A stretch of 41,009 nt of DNA from Condylostoma magnum (Eukaryota; Ciliophora; Heterotrichea; Heterotrichida; Condylostomatidae), in contig CAKKTI010000053.1 in the NCBI GenBank assembly GCA_920105805.1, forward strand, positions 1 to 41,009, written 5' to 3'. This document shows positions 1-11,362 of the stretch, piece by piece (within the stretch, counting starts at the first letter, position 1; each line of letters starts with the position of its first letter). Below the pieces are notes generated by a model. That model was not told the origin of the DNA and made no database searches. It saw only the letters and a list, made by a program, of their open reading frames with translations. Made by a program: the position numbers and the translations under genes.

Positions 1-687
1 TAGTAAAGCTAGAATTTATCCATTACGCCTTACAGAAGTTTGAATATTACTGGGCTGAATGGCAGAAATACGTCGTAAATAAACAGAAGATCTAGAAATC
101 TTCCTACTATAGGAAATCACACATTTATGGTAATAGGACGTTCTAAGATAACAAGGGCTCTTCTCGAAAAAATAAAGTAAATGTATGACGAATGTCCTAA
201 AAATCAGTATGGAAAAGCTAATAAGACTTGTTTACAGAACAGTTTTAAATAATTGTAAGATATTATCCCTGAATTCTGTATTTAAAACTTAAACAGGTAG
301 ATTTCTAAGGAAAATTTGTCATTTTTAGACCTTTGTAGAACCATTTTTAAAAATGCAAAGGTAGGCCAAATATCAAGGATGATGGAATGAGTAAATGAAG
401 AGTACTCACCTGCAGCATTGAATAATAATAGACTGTTAAGTGTTAGAACAGGGAGAAAGTATAAAGCTGTTTTTGATAAATATGATTTGAATAAAGACGG
501 TTTGCTATCATTTGAAGAGTTTTAACAGGCATATGATAATAAGTTGAGCTAGGATATAGTTTAATCATTATTTGATAAATTTGATGTAGATAGAAATAAC
601 TTACTAGATTTTCAAGAGTTCCTTAAAATGATACTGGAAGACACACACTTTCCAAAGGAAGTTTTACATGAAATAATCAACACATAG
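1..687 (+). CDS. EF-hand protein, 5' end outside the window
   Basis: The frame is open from base 1 to TAG at 685-687 with TAA/TAG read as Gln and TGA as Trp. Two canonical EF-hand loops lie at the C-terminus, DLNKDGLLSFEE (about 484-519) and DVDRNNLLDFQE (about 592-627). Both carry acidic or Asn ligands at positions 1, 3 and 5 and Glu at 12, so calcium binding is expected. The upstream part is Ser/Arg/Gln-rich and then helical, with no recognised domain. No start is chosen, because Met codons at 127 and 181 sit inside frame that already looks coding. A calcium-responsive regulatory or cytoskeletal role is plausible but inferred. The gene is tail-to-tail with its minus-strand neighbour, with about 11 bp between the preferred stops. 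Confidence 0.75.
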
Positions 688-698
688 TTACTTAATAA

Positions 699-2432
699 TT
701 ACTTTTATACTTATCTATTATTTTCTTAACCGATTGGTTTACTTTTCGATAATTACACTTGAAGCAGTTCTTATTTATCAGTCAATTGCTCATCTATTAT
801 TGCTTTTTAGTTGAAGTCTCTCCTTTTAAGAGGTTTTATCAGTTCTTATTACTTACTTTTACGCATAATTTAATCTTGCACTAAGGTTGATTCTCTTTGC
901 ATTCGTTAAGCTTTTACTCTTTTATATTATCTCAATTATATGTCTTTTTATTTCCTTAATTTCAATTATATTTTTTCTTTAATATTTTGGCTTGGAAGTT
1001 GTTATTGAAGTTTTGTTTAGTACCTCATTCTCCTTTATTTAGGTACTTTATCTTCCTTTAACAGTTTTTGTAATTTCAATGTTGATTTAGACAAATTCTC
1101 ATTTAAAGTTTGAATTAAGGTCTTTTTATTTTGTCTCTCTTCACATGATTTGTTAGTTTTTTGTGATGTATTATTAAAACTGCTTGAATTTGTAATAGAT
1201 CTAAGAGTTCTTTGTTTCAATCTATTATATTTTATTGTCTGATTAGATGATCTTTCTTTAAGATTTTATAATTCACTTTTATTCTCTTATTATTAAATAC
1301 ATTATTGTATAGAAATAATAGGCTTTTTTAGTATCGAGGTTGTTTGAATTATTTGTGTATCTGTTATTAAGGGAGTTGTATTTCTAGTAATACTATAAGA
1401 TTTTTCAGACAAAGTTGCCGTTTGTATATTATCAATTGAAATATTTATGATTTCAGTTTCTGGGTTAATATCTGAACCCTTATCACTAATTGGACTTTCA
1501 TATATTTAAGTTTATTTATTAGTAATTTTGATTGGAATTTTTTACCTTTTATTACCTTTCTACTTTATTCATGAAACTATAACCTTTACTAGAGAATAAA
1601 TATTCCTTAGTAAATCGGCATTATCAACTTAATCTAATTTGCTTTTGTTTATGAATTTGAAGCATCTCTGAGATTTTGAAATCCTTTTCTTAGAAATTGT
1701 TCCTCTTATATACTATTACGGGAAATTACTCAAAGAGTATTATAAATAATTAGGCTATATTATATATAACCTGGCAATTCGTATAATTCTGTCTTAATTG
1801 CCTTTTGTTACTTAAATATTGTTCTCAATATCACATATCAAGTTGATTCAACTGAATACTAAATATACAATATCAGACAGGACCTCATCTTGCTTAAAAA
1901 TATAAGCTAATTAATGTAGATCTATAGTTTTAACTTAATCATAATATTTTTAGATTCGGTTGTATTATTTATACCAATTTCTAAGCCAAATTATCAGGGC
2001 TTTTATTTCATTTTTAGGTTTAGAGTAGACAAATTTTATGAATTGTTTATTGTTGTATATTTTCCTAGTTTCCTTCTAAGCAATTTCTATAAAAAACTCT
2101 AATATTTAAACAATATTCCAATTTAAATTGGAAGTACTCTTATAGGCTAGAAAGGAAATCCTTAGATTATCTATTAAGTACCTATTATTCTTGGCAATTT
2201 CAAGTAAGTCAATAAGCTCAGTATATATCCCACCTTTTCATTAAACTCTCTTGCCTTATTTCCTTCCTTAAATTACTCTCTATCCTTCATTCCCATAAAA
2301 AAGGCTATTGAAAGAATTTAATGCCTCCGTATCAACAGTAGTTTGCATTACCTTGTATTCTTAATCATTCTCCCTTAATACCTCCTATAACATGATTTCC
2401 TTTTCAATCTAACTTCCTGACTAAACTTTCAT
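699..2432 (-). CDS. Unknown Lys/Gln-rich protein, about 577 aa
   Basis: An open minus-strand frame starts MKVQSGSQIEKE at 2432 and runs without interruption. TAA codons at 707-705 and 701-699 both lie near the end; 699 is used here, so the exact C-terminus is uncertain. The first 250 residues look like an alpha-helical fold with regular hydrophobic spacing, for example ELIDLLEIAKNN and WLRNWYKQYNRI. The C-terminal half is low-complexity, basic and rich in Lys, Gln, Ser and Asn (for example KQRTLRSITNSSSF) and is probably disordered. I recognise no family. Convergent with the EF-hand gene, and divergent from the small MGCC gene with 51 bp between start codons. Confidence 0.6.
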
Positions 2433-2483
2433 TTTAAATTACTTAACGGAATATTTCTCAAAGACTCTTTCATAATTGTTAAA

Positions 2484-2762
2484 ATGGGATGCTGTTAATG
2501 TAAGAAATCTGAAAATACTGAGTTTGTTATCCAGACTACACAAAGAAACTAAAAGGAAGAAATTTGAGAGGATAATGGATTTTTCGACTTAAATTTATTA
2601 TCAGACAGTCAAAGTGAAGAGTAAACCATGCCAACTGCTCGCTATACAGTAGAAAAGGTTCAAAGAAGCTCAGACATCGACTCAATTTTTCTGTACTGCA
2701 GAGCATCAACTCTTTCTAGGTTTGAATAGCTCGAGCAAAAATGTAATTCTATATATTATTAA
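2484..2762 (+). CDS. Small MGCC-type protein, about 92 aa, candidate lipid anchor
   Basis: The frame begins MGCCQCKKSENTEF. Gly2 followed by a Cys cluster (Cys3, 4, 6) is the usual layout for N-myristoylation plus palmitoylation, although position 6 is Cys rather than the preferred Ser/Thr, so this is only suggestive. The rest is acidic to neutral with no known domain. TAA at 2760-2762 is the preferred stop. An in-frame TAG near 2727 could also terminate. With the chosen stop the last 14 nt overlap the end of the opposing coiled-coil gene. Membrane-tethered adaptor or signalling use is inference. Confidence 0.5.
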
Positions 2763-3714
2763 CAGTAGTTGATACTATTCTTTTCAGGTTTAACTTTGGA
2801 ACATCTTATACTGAATTCGGATCTGCAAATAACTCCTCAAGTTCTTCTGAAATATTAGAAGATGACTGTATTGATTCGTCAATTCCCTCTTACTCCTTAA
2901 TAGTAGGCTTTGCCTTTATCGTGGCTTATTTGTAGATCTCTTTGAAGTTAATCCCTGATTATTTGAGTTCTTGGTACAATTGCACCATTCTTCTTTCCTT
3001 TTAGCATAAAATTTCCATATCTTGCTTTAAATCGTGTATGTAATCAGTCTTTTATGCTAGTTCATTTATTAGTAGGTTTTTATTCACCTCATCTTAGTGC
3101 TGATTTTCTCTGAATTTTTAGTAATTTTGCAATTTATAACGGCATTTTTCTAGTTATTTGGTTAGCATTATGTTATGATTTGATAAATTTTAGTTCTTTT
3201 ATAAAACTTCTTTCAGCTTTTTATGAGATTGCTAAAGCTTAGATTTTAATTAAAATACTTAACGTTTGTCATTGTTTGCTTGTAATAGCATATTTGGTGT
3301 AATTTTAAAATTATCCTCCAATGCTTATATATAATACTTTTTTATTTAATTAAGTACCTTTCTTAAAGGTTTGAAATCTTGTATAATTTTATCAAAAGTT
3401 TAAGTAATTGCTTAAAATTACTTATCCTTGTCTTCCTTTGCCTATAAAAGCTTATGATTTAGTTAATTTTTGTATAAATCAGCTTAATCAATCATTCATT
3501 TGTAGCTTTTCTTACTAATATCTTAAGCCTGGTCAATTTTATTTAAAGTTTAGTTTTTTAGTCTTTCTCTACTATTTTCCCTACTATGCGTACTTTTACG
3601 TTATCTTATCATGTAATATTCTTTGCCTATTGGCTTATTATAAGGACTAGTGTTTCTTTCTATGTGCCTTAATCCTTAACTTGATTAAATTCTTTTCCTA
3701 GCTTAAAATAGCAT
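2749..3714 (-). CDS. Coiled-coil protein, about 321 aa
   Basis: Open minus frame from ATG at 3714 (MLFQARKRIQSS) to TAG at 2751-2749. The N-terminal 60 residues are basic and Ser-rich. The centre is a long heptad-rich stretch dense in Lys, Gln, Glu, Asn and Leu, for example HKKLKEVLQKNQNLSNHN and LTKQLEKCRYKLQNY. An acidic C-terminal segment follows, SISEELEELFAD. This is typical of ciliate cytoskeletal or basal-body coiled-coil proteins, but no specific orthologue is recognised. The start codon lies 17 bp from that of the kelch gene on the other strand. Confidence 0.6.
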
Positions 3715-3731
3715 TATTACGTTCCTTATAA

Positions 3732-5399
3732 ATGGAAACTAATTTACTACTGATAGCTAATCTATTCAAAGACTGTAAATCTGTTTAAAAGATTTGAAAG
3801 TATCAAGGTGAGATTATACAATACGATTAAATAGTCGAAATACTTGAAAATGATATTGCTTTTACTGTCTAAGAGTTAAATATTATAGAAAAGAAATTTG
3901 TTAAAAAGAGAGCTTAAATTGATTAGTTGGAAGACTATAAAAAACAAAACAAAATTAGAGAAAATATTACCATTTTGCTTATTTGTATTTATCATAGCCT
4001 CATAAATCTTAATGATAGAGATTATGCAACAACCTTTACACGACTTCTCGCAGACTCTGTTGAAAGGTTTGACTGGTAATCAGACCCGGATACTTTGTAT
4101 CGATTAAATTAAAAGTTGTTTGATCAGTTTCTAATTCAGTAATTGTGTGAGCAACTGTCTAAAAATACACTAGAATAATTGGCGAACTGTTTATAAAGCC
4201 AATCCCCTTACATACTATATTCCACAATAAGGTAAATCTAGCTTTACTAGTCCACTGATACAAAGTAAAAGTTAATTATATACTACAATTTAGCGCAGCA
4301 TTATAGAAAAATTGACTAGAATCAGTCTTTTGATTACTTTACATAGCTTGCTGAGACAGCTATAGATGTGTTTGAAAATCAGGACATATAAGAGCCTGTA
4401 TCTCCTGAGTAATAGCTCTCGTAGTCCTTCAATATGATAGATAGACCTTAATCTGGTTTATTTATCTCAACAAGAAACACCTTCAGTTCTACAAATTGCT
4501 ACAAATAATTATACAAAGAAAAATGCTATCTCTAGAGAAAAGTGCTGAAATTGTAAAACTAAATAAAGCACCAGTAAATATAGCTGTAAGTTGTATAATA
4601 TACATCACCATAAATCAAGCTATTAAGGACTGTTTCTAACAACTCATCTCTTTTATTTGAATATGATCCATGCTCTAAATCCCTACAAAGATTTTCTATA
4701 TAGGATGACTTCAATTCAGGTATACGTCCATGCTGTACTACTATGGCAAATGGGGATTTGTTTGTGATTCCAGGGAGTAATGGCTCTTGAAACTCTATAA
4801 TTGATATTAACTAGAATATAAGGCAAATCCCTTCTAATCTAGTAGAACGCTGTTACAGTGGTATTTGCACTTATAATCTGAAAATTTATATTTTCGGGGG
4901 TTGTAATACGTAGAATCTTTTTCTTGATGATTCTGAGTACTATGATTTTGTATAATAGTAGTGAATAGGGATATAGGCGTTGCCGGAGCCTAGAAGAAAC
5001 TTCATGGCTTGCACTCATAATGATTAAATTTACTTGGGAGGAGGAAGAACGCAAGATGATGTTAATTGGGATAAAATATACAGGTATAGTCCCTCCTTAG
5101 ATACATACACTGAGGTTTATAGCTTGAAATACAACAGATTTCCAGCTGATTGTGCTTTATTCGCGCATAAATAAGAGTTATTTATTCTATATAACAAAAG
5201 ATTAGAAATTGTTAATCTAGATAATTTTAGTAGAAGTGATAGAAGCATTAATACTATGGAATGATGAAGCATTTCTGAAATTCAAGTAATAGCAGATATA
5301 GCATATTTAGTAGTTTTTGAGCTCTATAGCAAGATTCCGTCTCTATTTCTTTTTGACGTTGTGAAACGAAAGAAGATAAAAGCAATTAGTTTGGATTAA
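3732..5399 (+). CDS. Kelch-repeat protein, about 555 aa
   Basis: Starts METNLLLIANLFKDC and ends ...AISLD on TAA TAG at 5397-5402. Residues 1-280 are helical and coiled-coil, with acidic and basic heptads. The C-terminal part is a kelch propeller: the pattern of two aromatic strands around Gly-Gly recurs, for example KIYIFGGCNTQNLFLDDSEY and DQIYLGGGRTQDD, with fitting spacing to W/Y-x-x-I/L turns. TGA-encoded Trp occurs in the propeller (NTMEWWS). Kelch propellers bind partner proteins; the helical N-terminus without BTB or F-box suggests a scaffold. The partner is unknown. Confidence 0.7.
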
Positions 5400-5411
5400 T
5401 AGGTTTAAATT

Positions 5412-5966
5412 TTAATTAATATTTTTCAAGTCTTCAATTAATTTTACTAACGTTTCGTCATTCTTTTAGTCCTGAAAAAATCTAGAAGCTTGATTGGATG
5501 CTCTTATAGGTGAAATGCTTATATCTCTGTAATTTTTTACTTTATGCTTTTTAGATGAGACTGGAGTAATTTAATTGCTTTGTACAGCCTTAAAACCCCC
5601 TATACTGAATCTTCGCTGATAATGATTGGCTAATTTCTAAAATTCTGTATATACCGTTTAAGAGTTTTACCTTGTGTGAGTCTTTGACGGAATTTTTGAA
5701 ACAGTTTTAACAGATTACGGAAAATTATCTTTTAAAATTGGTGTAATTAATTTTCTCTAAGAAAGCAAAGGCTTTTACCTTAATTTTTTATTTCGTATCA
5801 ATTTCCTATTGTAAAATTTATTATAAACACCTCCTGATTAGTATTATTTCAAGCAGGGTGTTTGGCTGATTTTAGTAGTTATAGATCTTATATTTATAAC
5901 CTCATTATTTAGTTACTATGGAGAAATCCAAAGTTTATTAGATTTTACATTTTACTTCCTACGCAT
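5412..5966 (-). CDS. Basic Ser/Lys-rich protein, 184 aa, in frame behind the SPFH gene
   Basis: Reads from ATG at 5966 (MRRKQNVKSNKLWIS) to TAA at 5414-5412. The protein is basic, rich in Lys, Ser, Thr, Gln and Arg, probably largely disordered, with a short helical acidic end (LVKLIEDLKNIN). No family is recognised. It begins only 6 nt after the TAG TAA that ends the SPFH protein and is in the same frame, so it could instead be a C-terminal extension of that protein if TAG TAA is read as Gln-Gln. I favour a separate gene because the composition changes abruptly and the SPFH part is already complete. Confidence 0.5.
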
Positions 5967-5975
5967 TTTTGTTTA

Positions 5976-6896
5976 CTAAGCTTTTTTTGGCTTGTCGCTA
6001 TCAAGTCCTACTATAAGCTGCTTGCCTTTATATTCCTTGATAACCTTGTTCTCAATATACTCTAGTAGTTCTTCATTGGTTAGCTTGAGTTCCTCCTTCA
6101 ATCGTTTGTAACCCTTTAGATTTTATAGCTGATTTATGCTAAATCCATTAACTTCTGCCTTGTTTCTAGACAATAATGCCTAGGCTTCTCCATCAGCTTC
6201 ATTAATTGTTACTTCTCTGTTCATTTCTGCCACAGTTTTATTGGTCTGAATCTCCACTTCTGTTTTTTATAGCTCCGCCTTAGCTCTTTCTATATCTTAA
6301 CGTTTTACTTCTGATAGCTGAATTGCTTCTTCAAACTTATCAGGTAAGTCAACGGATCTAAGTTAGAAAAACTCAGTACCAGAGTAACAGCACTCCTTCA
6401 TCTTCTAGTCTAAGGTTGCCTGCATTTTCAGTCCAATGTTATTTCTATCTGAGAAGAAATCGTATGCTGTATACTTTGTCGCTATGTCTGTCAATGCATC
6501 AACAGAGTTATTGATAATAATGCTCTTGTAATCAGTCTCATATGCCATATATAGGTCATAAATTCCATCGAGCATCAATATATATTAAAATGAGATCTCC
6601 AGTATAACTTCAAGTCCATCAGAAGTTCTGCTTTATATAGAAGGTCTATCTGAATTTAAGTCCTCACTGAACTCCACAGTTTGGTAAGTTTTAGGAAATG
6701 TAATGAATTTTCCAAAGGGCCCTACCCAGTACACACCTCCAGGATAACCTGTTCTTTCCAGTGTCATGTCAAATGAGCTGTACTTAAGGCCAATCTCATT
6801 GTATTCAAGAGAGGAGATCGAAATATAGATGAGTAAGGCTATTAGAGTAGCTACACCTCCTATGATTCCAAACACGATCGCTTATGTCGTTGCCAT
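5976..6896 (-). CDS. SPFH/Band-7 (prohibitin-stomatin superfamily) membrane protein, 306 aa
   Basis: Starts MATTQAIVFGIIGG at 6896. One N-terminal membrane helix spans residues 8-27 (FGIIGGVATLIALLIYISIS). It is followed by an SPFH-like beta domain (YNEIGLKY...GGVYWVGPFGKFITFPK...TVEF...SDGLEVILEISFQYIL) and then a long Glu/Lys/Gln-rich helix (residues 185-250) typical of SPFH oligomers (VKRQDIERAKAELQKTEVEIQTN in two segments). Members scaffold lipid microdomains. This resembles the protist Band-7 type with an N-terminal anchor more than classical PHB1 or PHB2. It ends at TAG TAA (5978-5973), 6 nt before the next in-frame ATG. Start-to-start distance to the plus-strand neighbour is 46 bp. 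Confidence 0.8.
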
Positions 6897-6942
6897 ATTT
6901 TATTGGTTATGATAAATCAAACTAATTATTTTATTTCTTACA

Positions 6943-7494
6943 ATGTTCAAAATGATCATAAGAAAGTACTAGGCTTGGAGGGTTTTTGATAGATATTTTA
7001 TGAGACTGAATGAATATTAGAAGACTAAAGCTATAATTGAGACAACTCCTGCATAATTAGACAAGGTTTTAGGCCCTGCATTGCCTTATTAGGGTTTTTT
7101 AGGATCTAGTAGAGTTTATATATTTGAGGACTAAAACTACGACCTATTTGCTCTATTTGATCATTATGAAACAGATGAGTATATTACTAAAGAAATATTA
7201 GGAAAGAAATGAAGGCATCATGGATTAAAAGGTAAAGAGCCCCCTTTTCCTTCCGTATAGGATTTTTGGAAGTCTGATAAAACTGTAAGATTTAAGATAG
7301 AATCTACAGATTACGCAGATCATGATGCATTTAAAAGCTTTATACTGAAGAAAATCGAGGATGATGTTGACATATATGAAAAAGTTTAGAGTATATACGG
7401 GGAGTAGTACCTATTTGAGCATAATAAATCATAGAGCTTAGTACGCACACCTTCCATCTACAAATACACCAGAGAGTTTTGGGACAAGAACTAG
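6943..7494 (+). CDS. Unknown protein, about 183 aa
   Basis: Frame from ATG at 6943 (MFKMIIRKYQAWRVF) to TAG at 7492-7494. A further in-frame TAA follows at 7501-7503. The N-terminus is amphipathic and basic (RKYQAWRVFDRYFMRLNEY), which could be a mitochondrial targeting helix. The body is mixed and globular-looking, with motifs such as LPYQGFLGSSRVYIFEDQNYDLFALFDHY in which aromatic and acidic residues alternate. I do not recognise the family; a mitochondrial protein is only a guess. A C/A-rich spacer of about 65-74 bp separates it from the clathrin-light-chain fusion gene. Confidence 0.55.
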
Positions 7495-7568
7495 TTACTT
7501 TAAGTCAGATTATTATACATCATCTCACACAAAACCTTCTCAAACTTTCAAATCAAACTAATAAATAA

Positions 7569-9110
7569 ATGGCAGGCAAGCTAGACTACCGCGATTTTTT
7601 GTTCAGCAATTAACAAGGAGCCACTCTTACAAAAGAGCCAGGAAACGTTAATGGACAGGCCTTCACAGTAGAAGATTTAACAGACTGCACAGTGAATTTA
7701 CTTGACTACACAGCTTAAATAACTGTGGATATGTGCAAAAACTGCACAATGCACCTGGGACCAACAGAAGGCTCTGTTTTCCTTAGAGATTGCCACGACT
7801 GCACAATCTCAGCTGCATGCGCCTAATTCAGAACTAAAAACTGCAGCAATCTTACAGTCTTTCTATACTGCAGCTCAGATCCAAGTATTGAATACACAAA
7901 AGACATAACCTTTGCTCCCTACAACTTCTCGTATCCGCAACAAGATCAGCACTTCCAGGCCGCTAAGCTTGATATAGACCACAACCTTTGGGCTCAGGTT
8001 TTCGATTTTAATCTGGACGAGCAGACATAGCATTGGACTGTATAGGATCCTAAGGATTTTAAAGAGGATTAAGTGGATTTACCGTAATTTGGGGAGGCGG
8101 TTAACCCAGTGCCTAGACATGTGAGCTATGGGGGGAATATATAAGATCAGATTGTTATTGGAAGCTAGAATTAACAATTGCCCGGCATGATGAGTTTTCC
8201 TATTATTGGAGGAGATTCAGGGTAATAGATGTAATAGGCGCAGAATTACTTTAATTAGTAATCTTAGGATCCATTCTAGACTGGATCAGGGGGGCAAGAT
8301 CCGTTTAATACTCCGGGAAATAATCAAAGTGATCCTTTTAGTTAACCACCTGCTTAAAATGATCCTTTTAGTTAACCACCTGCTTAAAATGATCCCTTTA
8401 GTTAACCACCTGCTTAAAATGATCCCTTTAGTTAACCATCTGCTTAAAATGATCCCTTTAGTTAACCACCTGCTTAAAATGATCCCTTTAGTTAACCACC
8501 TGCTTAAAATGATCCCTTTAGTTAACCACCTGCTTAAAATGATCTATTCAGCTCACAACCACCTGCTTAAAGCGATCCTTTTAGTTAACCACCTTCTTAA
8601 AACGATCCTTTTAACTCACAACCATTTCAGAACTAAACAAGTGGTTCTTAAAACGATATATTTAGTAGCAATAATAGCGGGGCTAATAATCCGATACCTC
8701 AAGATATGTTCGGCTCTTAAGCTAGTCCGGACTAATATAAATCTGAGGATTAGATCAAGTAAGAATAAGAGGAAGCTATGTTAAGGGAAAGAATGGAGAA
8801 GGCATAATCAGAATTAATGAGAAAATTGCATGAAAAGGAGTTAGAAGAGACATCAGAAAAGGAACAAATGAGACTTGATGCAAGAGATGCGCTAGATAAG
8901 TGGTATTTAGATAGGAAGAATAGGATTGAATAGAGAAAAAAGTAGAATAGAGAGCAAGAAGCTGAGTATTTGTAAAAGAGATAAGATTATAAAGAGGGAA
9001 ATCCATGGATAAAGGTGGCCTCTATGGTTGATTTTAAGGAAAGCAGTGAAAAAGCTAAACTTGTGGGAAGGATGAGGTCTGTCTTATTGGCTAAAAAAAA
9101 CGAGGGTTAG
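7569..9110 (+). CDS. RP2-type TBCC domain, DPF repeats and clathrin light chain in one protein, 513 aa
   Basis: One uninterrupted frame. Residues 13-170 match the RP2/TBCC beta-helix domain: GxVxGQxFxVxD, CKNCTMHLGP, GSVFLRDCHDC, ACAQFRTKNC, TVFLYCSS, and NxWxxxxDF. The Arg in QFR corresponds to the arginine finger by which RP2 acts as a GAP on ARL3. Residues about 255-355 are tandem NDPFSQPPAQ units; DPF is the classic ligand of the AP-2 alpha appendage. Residues about 390-513 are a clathrin light chain: a long charged helix (RERMEKAQSELMRKLHEKEL), then WIKVASMVDF and KLVGRMRSVLLAKK, like W..VA.L.DF and SRMRSVL in animal light chains. The stop is TAG 9108-9110. The protein could couple ARL/ARF GTP hydrolysis to coat assembly; that link is inference. 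Confidence 0.85.
8331..8633 (+). repeat. 30-bp tandem repeat coding NDPFSQPPAQ
   Basis: Seven near-identical 30-bp units start at 8331, 8361, 8391, 8421, 8451, 8481 and 8511. A 33-bp and two diverged units follow up to about 8633. Each unit encodes D-P-F-S-Q-P-P-A-Q-N with both main Gln codons written TAA. The units differ mainly by synonymous CCT/CCC changes, so copy number has probably changed recently by slippage or unequal exchange while the DPF motif was kept. Confidence 0.9.
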
Positions 9111-9164
9111 TCTAGTAAGTTTTTATAAATTAAGAGCTGTTATAATAAAGGTTACTAATTATAT

Positions 9165-10685
9165 TTAATCATCATCTTCATTATCGTATACAGGAATTCT
9201 TTCAATTCTTGAAAAAAGAATACTGGGTTCATCGTGGCTTTCTGACATTAAGGGTTCATTTACTGATATGGAAGCATCCCATTAGGGCCCTATTCCTAAT
9301 TAAGTAGCATTTAAGTCGTTTTGTTCCATAAAGCACTATGACATGGGGTCTTGTTGCACATTATACCCGTTTTTAGGAAAACAAACCGGGTATTACTCTT
9401 CTCTTAATTAATAATCATCTCCAACAGCTTCATGTCCTATAGGAATTCCAGTTTCTAGATTCACTGATGATTTCGACTCAAATGTAAAATTAATAGTTGA
9501 AAACTTCGATAAGTACTAGTGCTCAGCAGTTTTTACTAGTCTTGACTTATAATACCTTAAAACTTAATCGGAGTTTTCAGGTGTGGTTTAATCAATTCTT
9601 CTTTTGAAGAATATAACAAGCCCAGTAAGACATACAGCTCCAACTGTTATTAGAATTGCTATTATTATAACTAATATGATTAAGACCTAATCACCAGAAT
9701 CACCATCATCTTCTGTTTCTGCTGCTAATTCTATATACTAATAGTCCCATGTCGAAGGATATATGATATTTATAACGCACTGCTCAGCATCAATTAGCAA
9801 ATGCCTATAAGTGTATATATAATACGCCCTCATTAGCATATCAAACTACGGAGTATTAGCTATTGACTCACAATTCTTACTAAACCTTAAACTAGTATGA
9901 CAGTTTTAATTAATTTCTAGAACTTATTTCAATGCACTTTAAAACTCAGATCACTCTTAATCTCCCTTCTATGCTACACAAAACGCCTTTTAGTTCTTGC
10001 CTAATCCGCATCTACATTCTCCATATCCCAAAGCGTTTTCAAATACACAATCACTACTAGCAAAACACTCTTAATTAGGTGTAAATTCATTCTTAGGGGC
10101 ATCTGCACAAGCTCCTTGGCCGTCAGTGTACCCTGTTTTGCATAATAACTTAGTTTCATAGTGCTCTAAGGTCTACCCATCAGTAAGCGAGAAGTACCTA
10201 GTACATTTATTTTAGTAACATACAGCTGAGTTTACGCACTCCTCATCATATTCACAGGGTTCATTTATTCCTGCTTATTCTGCACATGTTCCTATTATAT
10301 CAAATTTGCAAGTAAGCCCTACATCGCAATGAACAGGATATAAACATGGCTCATCCTTTTAGCCACCTAAGCATTTTCCACCTACACAAAGGTTTGAAAG
10401 ACATTCACTATTAAGTTAGCATATTTAGCCTGGTATTTTATCAGTTTAGGAGAATTATTGTTAACAGTTCATTTCTGTTTCTGAAAAATTAAGCAATTAA
10501 GGCTTAATTTAGTAATTCACTTCGCATATAAAACCATCTGGACAGGATTATAAGCTTAGTATTCTTTATTAGCTGTCAAATTTATAGCATTATCCAGATG
10601 GAAGAGGGTCGTTACAATTAGTTTGAGTACACTAAGATTAAGTTTATACTAGGAAAAATATTGCGAATTATGCAAGCATTTTCAT
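9165..10685 (-). CDS. Cysteine-rich type I membrane protein A, 506 aa
   Basis: Begins MKMLAQFAIFFLV (signal peptide, about 20 aa). The ectodomain has many paired cysteines in short modules such as CQLNSECLSNLCVGGKC and CFASSDCVF, resembling small disulfide-rich EGF- or dickkopf-like knots. A conserved stretch NQNCHTSLRFS...YRHLLIDAEQC follows. One transmembrane helix lies at about 336-358 (VLIILVIIIAILITVGAVC), then a 150-residue acidic cytoplasmic tail ending at TAA 9167-9165. Ligand and role are unknown; a surface receptor or adhesion protein is inferred. Paralogue of the gene at 11431-12825, with the shared tail motif NLETGIPIG. Confidence 0.75.
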
Positions 10686-10855
10686 GTTGGAATTTATAAA
10701 TTCTACAATATTAATTGTATAAAGTAGGTGGTATTTCAGTACATAATTAGGTGGATTTATTAAATAAATCAATAAAACATCCCTAAATTTGCTTGAAGGA
10801 AATTAATTTCAGATCAATATGCTTACATAACAATGGTGTATAAATAATTTAAAAT

Positions 10856-11362
10856 ATGTCAAGTAGCTTATCAGATATCCAAACAGAGGTTCAATATTGC
10901 TGTCTGTACGAAGATTGCAATAAAATATACAACAAAAAATATAATCTTAAAAGACACATAGAGATTTATCACAGGCAGGTTAGGAAGTACGAGTGCGTTA
11001 TATGCCTCCAGCAATTCACTACAAAGCAAAGTTGCTAAGAGCATCAGTTTCTTCACTTACAAACGAAAATTTTCAAATGTAAGTATTGTTAGAAACGATT
11101 TAGTCAAATTAATCAATTGCGAATGCACTTAAGAATCCATTGCAGCGATCCTAAAATAGAACTTGATTTCTCAAAGGACACAAGTAATTTTCTTACTTAA
11201 CAACCGTAGGTAATTTAAGTAGTGAGAGATCAGTCTGTGAGAGAAGTTCATTTAAATAATAACCAGGCACAGGGCAACTGGTGGCTTTTACTGTAAAAGG
11301 TTGATCAGCAAAGAGTGAGTAGAGATTTACCGAAATTTGAGGAGTTATTCAAGGTAATGTAG
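10856..11362 (+). CDS. C2H2 zinc-finger protein, 168 aa
   Basis: Starts MSSSLSDIQTEVQYCC. Three C2H2 fingers follow one another: C-x4-C-x12-H-x4-H (CCLYEDC...LKRHIEIYH), C-x2-C-x12-H-x3-H (CVICLQQF...QEHQFLH) and C-x2-C-x12-H-x3-H (CKYCQKRF...LRMHLRIH). The third is closest to the consensus. The rest (from about residue 100) is polar with no domain. Nucleic-acid binding, probably as a transcription factor, is expected from the family. It ends at TAG TAA (11360-11365). It sits between two diverged copies of a cysteine-rich membrane protein, with 170 bp to the start of copy A. Confidence 0.8.

Noticed and set aside
1561-1800. Possible short introns (GTAAAGGTTATAG; GTTATATATAATATAG) in the minus-strand unknown gene
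   Set aside because: The frame stays open and protein-like without splicing, and removing 13 or 16 nt would break it.
8206-8784. Leu-rich repeat frame (LLKMIPLVNH units)
   Set aside because: Out-of-frame shadow of the DPF repeats in the clathrin fusion gene.
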